A stretch of DNA of 12,453 nucleotides from JANYCD01 sp043738385 (GTDB taxonomy: Bacteria; Pseudomonadota; Gammaproteobacteria; Burkholderiales; Rhodocyclaceae), in assembly GCA_043738385.1 (NCBI GenBank), contig JAYUGL010000208.1, forward strand, positions 1 through 12,453, read 5' to 3'. This document shows positions 1 to 7,059 of this stretch, piece after piece. Position 1 is the stretch's first letter, and every line of letters begins with the position of its first letter. The notes beneath the pieces are model-generated. The model saw nothing but the letters and a program-made list of their open reading frames with translations. It made no database searches and was not told where the DNA came from. A program made the translations under genes and the position numbers.

Positions 1-2007
1 TGGACGATAAACGGGGTGGGCGACTTCAACGGGGATGGCAAGGCGGACATTCTTTGGCGCGGCCCCAATGGCGAGGTCGCCATCTGGACCATGAACGGCG
101 CCGCGCTGGTATCAGGAACCGTCGTCGCCACCGTCCCTGCCACCTGGAGTATCCCCAATCAGCTTTCGGCACCCAATCAGCTTTCGGCACCGAAAGGCCT
201 CCCTCCTCCCGGCGGGTGCGCGACCCTCCCGCAGGGCAGCCCCATATCGCTTAGGCCAGTCGCGAGCCGCGTGTCGGGAGTTGCGCCGTTGACCGTATTC
301 TTTGACGCAACGAGCACAAGTTCCCCAGCAACGACACGGCCTTTCCACGATATCGAGTATCGATGGACCTTCGGTGATATGGTTGCCGGAGCGGCGGGAA
401 GCTGTGGGACCGCGCTAACCGCCGGACAAGGTTATTGGGCTTGTGGCAGCAATCCTCGCGTCAACAGCAAGAACTCCGCCACCGGTCCGGTGGCCGCGCA
501 TGTGTTCGAAACACCGGGGACCTACAACGTCTCGCTCACGGCAAAAGATGGCACGAACCCGGATGCCTCGAACAGTTGCACCCAGATCACCGTTTCCGAT
601 CCGAACACGGTCTTCGCCGGCACCACCACCTGTATTTCGACTTCGGGTAATTTCGCCGGTTGTCCTTCCGGAGCAAGCCAAGTCACATCCTCCGATTTCG
701 AAGTCGCCACATCCGCTGCCCTTGCTGCGGGCAAGCGGCGGATTCTGTTCAGACGCGGAGAAACATTCACGGCCGGGGCGTCAGCGCGGGTTTCCGCAGC
801 CGGACCGGGCCTGATCGGTTCCTACGCCGGCATCGGCAACACGGCGAAGATTCTGGCTACATTCTCCAGCAGCTTCACCCCCACGCTTGACTTTTTCCCG
901 GGAGCCAACGATTGGCGGGTGATGGATCTGGAGTTTGACGGCACGCTCACTCCCTCATCTTCTCGCGGCATTCAGGGAGAAAACGGGGTCAACCGGATTC
1001 TTGTCCTGCGAGCCAACATCCATGATGTCGGTATTTACAGCACCAAATTCAATGGTGATGAAAATGCAGTCGTGGATACCTTGATGGGAACGACTCGCGA
1101 CACTTTCGGCTTCGGCACATTTTCGGGAACCATTAATGGTTACCTTGCCATCATGGGGAGTTCGGTCAATCTTGGCGCCGGTCACAGTGGACACGCCTTG
1201 CGCTTCCCCGGCGCAAGCAAGCTGGTCGTCAGCAATAACACGCTGACGCCCGGCGCCGGCTTCACGAATATTGACGCACACGGCTTCAGCATCGGCGGTG
1301 TCTGGACGGGAAAATATGCCGAGCAACAAATCTACACGGACAATAAACTCATCAGCAGCACGGCATACAGCGGCCATGTCGCGATCGGGCCGCAGAACTC
1401 ACAGAGCAACGAGCCGATGAGAAACATAATCGCGGAGCGGAATTCGTTTGGGCCGGGTGGTGGCAGCGCTGGTCTCACGGCTTTTAACATATCAGCCCGG
1501 CTGGTTACCCTGCGCAACAATACGGTAGTGTCTCAGGGCAACAAGTCCGACAGATTTGCTTTCATCGATACAAAAAATTCGACAGGAATTGAACCAGCCC
1601 CGCAGGATATTTGGGTGTACAACAACTCAATGTACGACACCAACACCAGCGGATTTACGATGGTAACTTTATCGCCCCGAGTTGATAGGGTAACCCTCCG
1701 GAACAATGTGGCCTATGCACCCAATGCGCTGAACAGCGCAGCGCTTAGCGCGGGTCCGATATTTCTCGAAGATCCGGGCGCGACCAATACCGTGGCCTCG
1801 AACAACTCTTCCAACGCTCAAATCAAGAGCACGACTCCGCTCTTCACCGTCGGGCCACCTTTGATAACAGGTCCGGCAACAAACTGGAAACCTACCTGTA
1901 CGGGCGCCACCTACCCCTGCGGGCAGGGCGTCTCTGTCCCGGTGCGGTCCGACCTCCTCTTCACCACCCAGCCCGGAATCCGCGATATGGGGGCGGTGGT
2001 TCATTAA
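1..2007 (+). CDS. Secreted FG-GAP + PKD + right-handed beta-helix protein (5' truncated)
   Basis: The reading frame is open from base 1, and the GTG at 16 lies inside an FG-GAP/VCBS repeat (GDFNGDGKADILWR), so the true start is outside the window. That repeat carries a DxNxDGxxD-type calcium loop. Numbering from the GTG at 16, a linker with a doubled NQLSAP unit follows at about residues 47-59. A PKD domain comes next at about 76-190, with WTFGD at 117-121 and HVFETPGTYNVSLTA near its end. The remaining 470 or so residues are rich in N, S, T and G, with repeated xxNNxxx turns (VVSNNTLT, TLRNNTVV, VYNNSMY) typical of a right-handed parallel beta-helix. Such proteins are usually secreted polysaccharide lyases, epimerases or adhesins; I see no motif that fixes the activity. 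It is a paralog of the minus-strand gene at 4863-6923, sharing WRVMDLEFDGT, GPGLIGSY, IGPQNSQSNEPMR and TKNSTGIEPAP-type blocks. It converges on the algX-like gene. No PEP-CTERM sorting tail is visible at the C-terminus. Confidence 0.85.
   Translation, partial: WTINGVGDFNGDGKADILWRGPNGEVAIWTMNGAALVSGTVVATVPATWSIPNQLSAPNQLSAPKGLPPPGGCATLPQGSPISLRPVASRVSGVAPLTVFFDATSTSSPATTRPFHDIEYRWTFGDMVAGAAGSCGTALTAGQGYWACGSNPRVNSKNSATGPVAAHVFETPGTYNVSLTAKDGTNPDASNSCTQITVSDPNTVFAGTTTCISTSGNFAGCPSGASQVTSSDFEVATSAALAAGKRRILFRRGETFTAGASARVSAAGPGLIGSYAGIGNTAKILATFSSSFTPTLDFFPGANDWRVMDLEFDGTLTPSSSRGIQGENGVNRILVLRANIHDVGIYSTKFNGDENAVVDTLMGTTRDTFGFGTFSGTINGYLAIMGSSVNLGAGHSGHALRFPGASKLVVSNNTLTPGAGFTNIDAHGFSIGGVWTGKYAEQQIYTDNKLISSTAYSGHVAIGPQNSQSNEPMRNIIAERNSFGPGGGSAGLTAFNISARLVTLRNNTVVSQGNKSDRFAFIDTKNSTGIEPAPQDIWVYNNSMYDTNTSGFTMVTLSPRVDRVTLRNNVAYAPNALNSAALSAGPIFLEDPGATNTVASNNSSNAQIKSTTPLFTVGPPLITGPATNWKPTCTGATYPCGQGVSVPVRSDLLFTTQPGIRDMGAVVH
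154..189 (+). repeat. Two perfect 18-bp tandem repeats in the linker
   Basis: The 18-mer cccaatcagctttcggca occurs at 154-171 and again at 172-189 without a mismatch. It encodes P-N-Q-L-S-A twice and keeps the reading frame. It sits in the proline-rich linker between the FG-GAP part and the PKD domain, so copy number could change by slippage without breaking the protein. Confidence 0.9.
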
Positions 2008-2033
2008 AGGAGTGGATAAGTCTGTTCTCCGAA

Positions 2034-2057
2034 ACTCCCGCCCCGATTGGCGGGAGT
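2034..2057. terminator. Stem-loop between convergent genes, likely bidirectional terminator
   Basis: A perfect 9-bp inverted repeat (actcccgcc / ggcgggagt) with a 6-nt loop lies 27 nt after the stop of the plus-strand beta-helix gene and about 65 nt after the stop of the minus-strand algX-like gene. It is GC-rich and central to the convergent gap, as expected for a shared terminator. No clear T-run follows on either strand, so it is not a classic intrinsic terminator. The rest of the 2008-2122 gap shows nothing else. Confidence 0.5.
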
Positions 2058-2122
2058 CAATCGACGATCAGCGCTTGGGTTGGATATGGAATGGTTCATG
2101 CCATGACCTTGGTACTTTAGAT

Positions 2123-3283
2123 TCAGCGCTTCGCGACCGGGTTTCCGTCCGGGCCAATCGTCGTCAGTTTGCGTTCGACAAGCTGTTGAATGACCACCGA
2201 GGGTCGCTCGCGCTCAATCAGCGCGTGATCGAAGCCGTAGTCCCAACGCCATACCGTGCGCCCGAACGTCGGCGAGAGCCAGGGAATCAGTGCTTCGCCA
2301 AAAGAATCGCGAAAAATAACCGCGGTTAAGCCACCGTTGGGGCGCATTGCGATCACGTCTTTGCGAAATATCACGTCCAGTGTTTTCCACGTCAATGGCG
2401 CGTTCGAATCATCGTGAAGCGCCGCCGAGGCAGGCGTCGGCCACCAGTCTTCTTCCGGAAGATCCTTGGCGAGGCCGAGCATCCGCGCGAGATCTCCGCC
2501 ATCGAGGATCGTCTTGGTGAGGGCCGTGGGGACGACTGTGTCGGGGAGTGGATGCATGTGCTGGTCGGGAATACGGTCAACGATGGCGCGCGCCGCGAAC
2601 CAGCCGCCGATTGCATTCCAGTGGGTATCGGTTCGATAGAAGATGCGAGAGGCCTCACGCGCCTTGCTCATGACCGGCCGTAAATCGAGCCATGAAATAT
2701 CGGGAGCGGACACCAGCGTCTCGGTCAGTTGATCAAGGCGCGTGGTTGCGCCGGCCGGCGCCAACCTCAATGGCAGATATTCAGGATAGATCGTCTCCTT
2801 GTTCGGCGCGATCACCAGCAGACAAGAAATGCCGCGCTGGGCCAGCCAGTGCGTCCTTTCGCGTAAAGCCGCGACCCATGCATCCAGCTCGCCCTTGGTA
2901 AATGGGCGGACGCCTCGGTGGTCGTCGAGCGCCTGATCGTCGGTCGCATACAACCAACCCTCCCGCCCCAGCACGACTTGCCGGTTCGAACTGGTGCCGA
3001 GCCATCCGACCTTCAGTTTCCCATGCATGCGTATCAGGGCCTCACGAAAGCCGAAACGCTGCGTGAAATACCATTTGAAGGCACCGGGAAACGCCGCGGC
3101 CGAGCGAAGGTCATGCGGGAGCAGAGGCGTCGGCGCTTGCTGTTCCTCGCGGATGGCGCCGGGACCGGCGGCAATGTTTCTTAGCGTGGCGCCAAGCAAA
3201 GCGCAAATCACCGTGACGAACAGCGCAATCATTGCGGTGGATTTGCCGCTGCCTGCCATGCTTTTGAGCGCTGGTCCGGACAT
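2123..3283 (-). CDS. AlgX/AlgJ-like SGNH-fold polysaccharide O-acetyltransferase
   Basis: This 386-residue protein matches the AlgX/AlgJ family, which transfers acetyl groups delivered by the MBOAT protein AlgI onto the polymer in the periplasm. It has an N-terminal membrane anchor or uncleaved signal (about residues 16-34, AMIALFVTVICALLGATL). Family motifs follow: GREGWLY (107-112), VIAPNKETIYPEYLP (157-171), TDTHWNAIGG (218-227) and FRDSFG (324-329). By analogy, D219 and H221 of the DTHW motif and S327 of RDSF form the catalytic Asp-His-Ser set. The length suits an AlgJ/AlgX catalytic domain without AlgX's extra carbohydrate-binding module. The ATG at 3283 directly follows the algI-like stop codon (TAGATG), which points to translational coupling. 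No strong Shine-Dalgarno sequence is visible before it. The gene itself is intact although its AlgI-like partner is frameshifted. Confidence 0.88.
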   Translation of the reverse strand: MSGPALKSMAGSGKSTAMIALFVTVICALLGATLRNIAAGPGAIREEQQAPTPLLPHDLRSAAAFPGAFKWYFTQRFGFREALIRMHGKLKVGWLGTSSNRQVVLGREGWLYATDDQALDDHRGVRPFTKGELDAWVAALRERTHWLAQRGISCLLVIAPNKETIYPEYLPLRLAPAGATTRLDQLTETLVSAPDISWLDLRPVMSKAREASRIFYRTDTHWNAIGGWFAARAIVDRIPDQHMHPLPDTVVPTALTKTILDGGDLARMLGLAKDLPEEDWWPTPASAALHDDSNAPLTWKTLDVIFRKDVIAMRPNGGLTAVIFRDSFGEALIPWLSPTFGRTVWRWDYGFDHALIERERPSVVIQQLVERKLTTIGPDGNPVAKR

Positions 3284-4705
3284 CTAGAAGCGGAAGTAAA
3301 TGAAAGGATTGTAGGTGCCCGCGGCGACAAGATCGACGCAACCGAAGAGCAGCACAGACCGAACACCGCAAGCTCGACCGTATTTCGCACCATTGCGGAC
3401 ATGCCCGTCACCAGCCGATTGCATAGCATGGCGGGCAGCGGGGTGGATCCGATCACACCCACCAACAGAATGAGGAGGATTTCAGGATCCAGAAAAAATC
3501 CGAGCGGCTGAGCACGCAGGTCGGTATTGACCTGTCCAGCCATCGCCGACAGATATGCCCACGACTGCGGCAAGGTATCGGCGCGGAAAAAACCCAGGTC
3601 ACCATGACCGCCAGCATCACATAACCATGACGCAGCAATGCCGGTGCGCTCTCAACGACCTTGATCCATCCGAGACGCTCGATCACCAGCAAAGCGCCAT
3701 GACAAAGCCCCCAGATCAAAAAGTTCCAGCTTGCGCCGTGCCACAAGCCGCACAGCGTGAAAATCACAACAAGGTTGAAATAGGTTCGCACATCAGACTT
3801 GCGATTACCGCCGAGTGAAATGTAGACGTAGTCGCGGAACCAGCTTGACAGGGAAATATGCCACCGTCGCCAGAAATCGGTGATCGACCCGGCAATATAT
3901 GGATAGCGAAAGTTCTCCAGAAAATGGAAGCCGAACATCCTTCCCAAGCCGATCGCCATATCCGAATAACCGGAAAAATCAAAGTAGATCTGCAACGTGT
4001 AACAGACGAGCCAAGCCATGCGATCGGCGTAGTCAGCTCCGCTGCTGGAAGGGTGAAGATCATGTCGGCGCGCAATCCGGCGCCATTGGCGATCATGGTT
4101 TTCTTGGCAAGACCGATGACGAAGCGCTGGACCCCGGCGGCAAAATCCTCGACTGACACCCGGCGCAAGTGAATCTCATGCTCGACAGTGCGGTAGCGTA
4201 CGACTGGACCGGCAATCAACTGCGGAAATAAGGACTTGTAGAGCGCAAAATCGAGAAGATTGCGCTGCACCGAGACATCTCGGCGGCGCAAATCGATCAG
4301 GTACGACATCGCCTGGAACGTAAAAAAGGAAATCCCGATTGGAAGGTGCACATGGGACATGTGGATCGGAGAAATCCCGAGCGCGACCAGCGCGACATTC
4401 AGGTTTTCGACCAGGAAATTTGCGGACTTGAAGATGGCAAGCGCAAGCAGGTTGCCGACGATACCCAGGGTGAATATCGTCCGTCCGCTAGCATGTCCAT
4501 GCCATCGATCAACCGCGATCCCCACACCATAGTTGAACAGGATCGAGCCCAACATGACCAGCACGAACAGCTTTTCTTCCCAAGCGTAAAACAAGAGGCT
4601 CGACGCCAGCAGAACGGCATTTTTCAGTTGACGGGGTACGGCGAAATACCCAATGAGTACCAGTGGCAGAAACAGGAATAGAAATGAAGGATCGCTGAAG
4701 ACCAA
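3284..4705 (-). pseudogene. AlgI-like MBOAT O-acyltransferase, disrupted by three -1 frameshifts
   Basis: The gene should encode a polytopic inner-membrane MBOAT protein that passes acyl groups across the membrane for polymer O-acetylation. The N-terminus (MVFSDPSFLFLFLPLVLIGYF...) fits AlgI and starts at a TTG (4705-4703); an in-frame TGA two codons upstream leaves no earlier start. The reading frame breaks three times, each explained by one missing base: near 4009-4010 (TPIAWLG, then VCYTLQIYFDFSGYSD in a new frame), in an A6 run at 3587-3592 (MVTWVF, then FRADTLPQSWAYLSAM), and near 3355 (AVFGL, then LLFGCVDLVAAGTYNPF). The three losses sum to -3, so the C-terminus (NPFIYFRF, stop 3286-3284) is back in frame with the start. 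The MBOAT histidine in CGLWHGASW is coded at 3740-3738, about residue 323 of the repaired 474-aa protein. Either this is a decaying gene or the sequence has local indel errors; the neighbours on both sides are unbroken. Confidence 0.85.
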
Positions 4706-4829
4706 TTTTCAGTGGGGGCCCGAGGCTCTGCTCAAATCCAAGTATGGAACACTACACATTGCGCCAATCTCCCCACCATTCCGAATTTTATCCGCCAGGT
4801 ATATTTTTTCAGAGAATGATTCGGCCCCG

Positions 4830-4862
4830 ATTGGATCAAGGCGCCTTCCACGCCAGCCTCAC
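4830..4862 (-). repeat. Direct repeat copy 1 with hairpin, between the beta-helix gene and algI
   Basis: Reading on the minus strand, the element begins with GTGAGGC directly after the TAA stop of the beta-helix gene, continues through GGAAGGCGC and ends with TTGATCCAAT. It matches the element at 6994-7032 in the same orientation, apart from a 6-nt gap and a few substitutions. A further shared block, ATTC-CTGAAA, lies at 4807-4817. The centre can fold as GGCGT-GGAAG-GCGCC (4840-4854), with one G-U pair if transcribed. It lies about 125 nt before the algI-like start. Confidence 0.7.
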
Positions 4863-6923
4863 TTATTTTCCTGTCCTGCGCGCATTTTCTGTATTAGTGA
4901 ATACCGCTCCAATGTGACGCGGCGACGGCTCGGCAACGACGACGAAGTCAGACAATACCGGGACTGAAGTGCCACCGCCAATGGCATAACCGCTGGTTGG
5001 TTTCCAGTCCGTCACCGATTTAAGTGCGGAATTGGCGAAGTTCGGGTTCGTGCCCTTCATCTGGCTGTTGGACGAATTGCATGACGCGCAAGTGGTTGGA
5101 TTAAATGAACCCGGATCATAGACAACGCCGGGAGGGTCACCGGTCGACCAGTCGTAACTTTTTTTTGCATTTGGTGCATAGGCCAGATTATTTTTGGCGA
5201 CCATGTTCCTGTCATGCTTCGTCCATTGGATCATTGTCGCACCGGAATTTGTTGAACTATAAAAACTGTTGTTATACGCCCAGACCAGATTCGGTGCCGG
5301 TTCTATGCCTGTACCGTTCTTCGTATCGACCAAAAGAAAGCTGTCGGTCGTGTCATACATATTGCCGCACAAGTTATTGCGGAATGTACTGGTCGAAGCG
5401 GAAACTGAATAGCACTGAAAATTCGTTCGCCTGGTTGGGCGGGCGCCGATAAACCAGTTGCGTTCGCCGATGACGTCACGCATCGGCTCGTTGCTCTGCG
5501 CATTCTGCGGGCCTATGGCGACCACGCCGGAACTTGCCGTTCCCCCAATAAACTTATTGTCCGAAATAATGATCTTTTCGGCATACTGTCCCGTCCATTG
5601 ATTCACGCCAACCCGGAATGTGCCGGTCGATGTCGCATTGCTGGACATCGTGATCGAAGTCGAGGTAAAGCTGCTGACAGTGGGAATGCCGGACACCGCC
5701 GATGTATTGACTGCCGCACCATTGACCCAAAGTGAAACGTCCTGCTTTGCAAACGTGAATGTCGGATTTCCCGATTTAAATGTTCCATTGAACGTAACAC
5801 CGCTATACCCGTGCATGTCAATAGCGGTGAAGCCCGGCCCTTGATCAAGCGTGTTATTGCTGATGACTGCCTTCTGTGCGCCGGGAATACGGAAGTTGTG
5901 ACCTTGCGTTGTTCCGCCGCCTTGGACAACGGAGTTACCCATCAGCGCCAGGTACCCATTCAGCGTGCCGCCGAACCAGCCAAATGTCGCACCGGGGCTG
6001 GACGTCATCGCGCTCATGGTTGAGTCCACCAGCGCTGCTTCGTCGATGCTGGCGGCCTTGTTGCAGTAGGTGCCGATATGGTGCTGATTGAGGCGCAACA
6101 ACGTGTATTGCCTGCCCGCTTGCAGGTCAATGCCGATTGACGTGGCGGGAGTTCCCGTGCCATCAAACTCCAAGTCCATGACGCGCCAATCCTTTGCAGA
6201 GCCCGAGAACTGAAGCATCTGCGTGAAGCTCGTGGCAAAACTTGCGGTGATCCTGGCTGTCCTTCCACTTCCGTAGGAGCCGATCAGGCCCGGACCGGCG
6301 TAACTCACAACCGCATTTACCGACGCATCAAAAGACTCACCACGGCGGAACAGGATGCGTTTGCCGATTGCCTGGTAGGTCGCAATCGTCGCATCAAAGT
6401 CTGATGTCGCAGAGGCATGCGTTGCTCCACTGGGACAACCGATAAAAATCCCTGACGTGGATACGCAGACCGTGTTCGTGGTTGAAAAATAGGTATCCGC
6501 GTTAGTCACCGTCACGCTGGTCATGGTCGACTTGGTATTCGTTCCATCGTAGGCCGTGAGCGTGACTGTGTAAGTGCCCGAGTTTTCAAATACATGAGCG
6601 GCCTCTGGCCCGTAGGACACGTTCTTGCTGTTCGTAGTCGAGCTGCCATAAGCCCACATGGTGCCGCCCGCCGCATCACCAAAACTCCACGTGTATTGAA
6701 TTTCGTGGAAAGGATATCTGGTCACGCTGGCATCAGTCGTTCCACTCGCATCGAAGAACACCGTGCAGGGCGCGACGCATATATCCGTTGATCCGTCAGC
6801 AACGCGAGACTGCACCAGAGACAGCGTGATTGGGTTGCTTGGGTTGCGCCCGGGGGAAGACTGCGCAGCTCCGGCAGGACCAAGCACTAACAGGCAAAGC
6901 AAAAGGATAAATAGTCGGATCAT
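4863..6923 (-). CDS. Secreted PKD + right-handed beta-helix protein
   Basis: The 686-residue protein begins with a clear Sec signal peptide (MIRLFILLLCLLVLGPAGAA, cleavage near residue 20). A PKD domain follows at about 31-143, with WSFGD at 79-83 and HVFENSGTYTV at 110-120. The rest (about 150-660) looks like a right-handed parallel beta-helix with repeated N-rich turns (VISNNTLD, IISDNKF, AYNNSFY). It is a paralog of the protein at 1-2007 but lacks the FG-GAP part, and it carries an extra segment at about residues 375-441. Export, the carbohydrate-associated PKD fold and position beside AlgI/AlgX suggest that it acts on the polysaccharide, perhaps as a lyase, epimerase or binding protein, like AlgG in alginate loci. 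That is inference; I see no catalytic signature. The start follows from the signal peptide; no Shine-Dalgarno sequence is visible. No PEP-CTERM or LPXTG tail is present. Confidence 0.87.
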   Translation of the reverse strand: MIRLFILLLCLLVLGPAGAAQSSPGRNPSNPITLSLVQSRVADGSTDICVAPCTVFFDASGTTDASVTRYPFHEIQYTWSFGDAAGGTMWAYGSSTTNSKNVSYGPEAAHVFENSGTYTVTLTAYDGTNTKSTMTSVTVTNADTYFSTTNTVCVSTSGIFIGCPSGATHASATSDFDATIATYQAIGKRILFRRGESFDASVNAVVSYAGPGLIGSYGSGRTARITASFATSFTQMLQFSGSAKDWRVMDLEFDGTGTPATSIGIDLQAGRQYTLLRLNQHHIGTYCNKAASIDEAALVDSTMSAMTSSPGATFGWFGGTLNGYLALMGNSVVQGGGTTQGHNFRIPGAQKAVISNNTLDQGPGFTAIDMHGYSGVTFNGTFKSGNPTFTFAKQDVSLWVNGAAVNTSAVSGIPTVSSFTSTSITMSSNATSTGTFRVGVNQWTGQYAEKIIISDNKFIGGTASSGVVAIGPQNAQSNEPMRDVIGERNWFIGARPTRRTNFQCYSVSASTSTFRNNLCGNMYDTTDSFLLVDTKNGTGIEPAPNLVWAYNNSFYSSTNSGATMIQWTKHDRNMVAKNNLAYAPNAKKSYDWSTGDPPGVVYDPGSFNPTTCASCNSSNSQMKGTNPNFANSALKSVTDWKPTSGYAIGGGTSVPVLSDFVVVAEPSPRHIGAVFTNTENARRTGK
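5598..5801 (-). other. Extra beta-rich segment in the second beta-helix protein
   Basis: Between MHGYS and the WTGQYAEK block this protein has about 62 residues that its paralog lacks; there HGFSIGG runs almost straight into WTGKYAEQ. The segment (about residues 375-441) includes VSLWVNGAAVNTSAV, IPTVSSFTSTSITMSS and STGTFRVGVN, an alternating Ser/Thr/hydrophobic pattern that suggests a small beta domain or loop projecting from the helix. I do not recognise a family for it. Confidence 0.6.
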
Positions 6924-6929
6924 TGCTGC

Positions 6930-6935
6930 ATTATA
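6930..6935 (-). promoter_or_regulatory. Possible -10 box next to the beta-helix start codon
   Basis: On the minus strand a perfect TATAAT ends 6 nt before the ATG at 6923, so transcription from it would begin at or next to the start codon and give a leaderless message. No ribosome-binding site lies before this ATG, which would fit. No good -35 hexamer stands 16-18 nt upstream, so the match may be chance. Confidence 0.25.
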
Positions 6936-6993
6936 TGAATTGACTGCGTTGTAGCTGCTTGAGCGTACCTTTCAGCGGAATACCTTTACGCGC

Positions 6994-7032
6994 ATTGGAT
7001 CAAAGCGCCTTCCGCGCTACGGCCTGCCTCAC
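6994..7032 (-). repeat. Direct repeat copy 2 with hairpin, upstream of the beta-helix gene
   Basis: On the minus strand this runs from GTGAGGC to TTGATCCAAT and matches the element at 4830-4862, with 6 extra nt (cgtagc region). The shared ATTC-CTGAAA block is at 6970-6981. The centre folds as AGCGC-GGAAG-GCGCT (7004-7018), followed by TTTG. Compared with copy 1, the outer pair changes from A-T to G-C on both sides while the GGAAG loop is unchanged. It begins 27 nt after the stop of the OafA-like gene and ends about 70 nt before the beta-helix ATG. It could be a transcription or RNA-processing element, or a scar of duplication. Confidence 0.7.
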
Positions 7033-7059
7033 AAATTTGTAGCCGTGCGTCCATGATGA

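Noticed and set aside
16..18. GTG at 16 as the start of the first gene
   Set aside because: The frame is open to base 1 and the FG-GAP repeat already begins before the GTG (WTINGVGDFNGDG), so the codon is internal.
3453..4019. Separate small membrane proteins in the three frames between 3229 and 4705
   Set aside because: Together they form one collinear AlgI-like protein; each junction is explained by a single missing base, so they are pieces of one gene.
4706..4829. Sigma-54 (-24/-12) promoter upstream of the algI-like gene
   Set aside because: TTGGCGC is present near 4760, but no GC dinucleotide stands at the required spacing.
4863..4960. PEP-CTERM sorting signal on the beta-helix proteins
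   Set aside because: Neither C-terminus has a PEP motif followed by a hydrophobic helix and basic tail, so exosortase processing is not supported.
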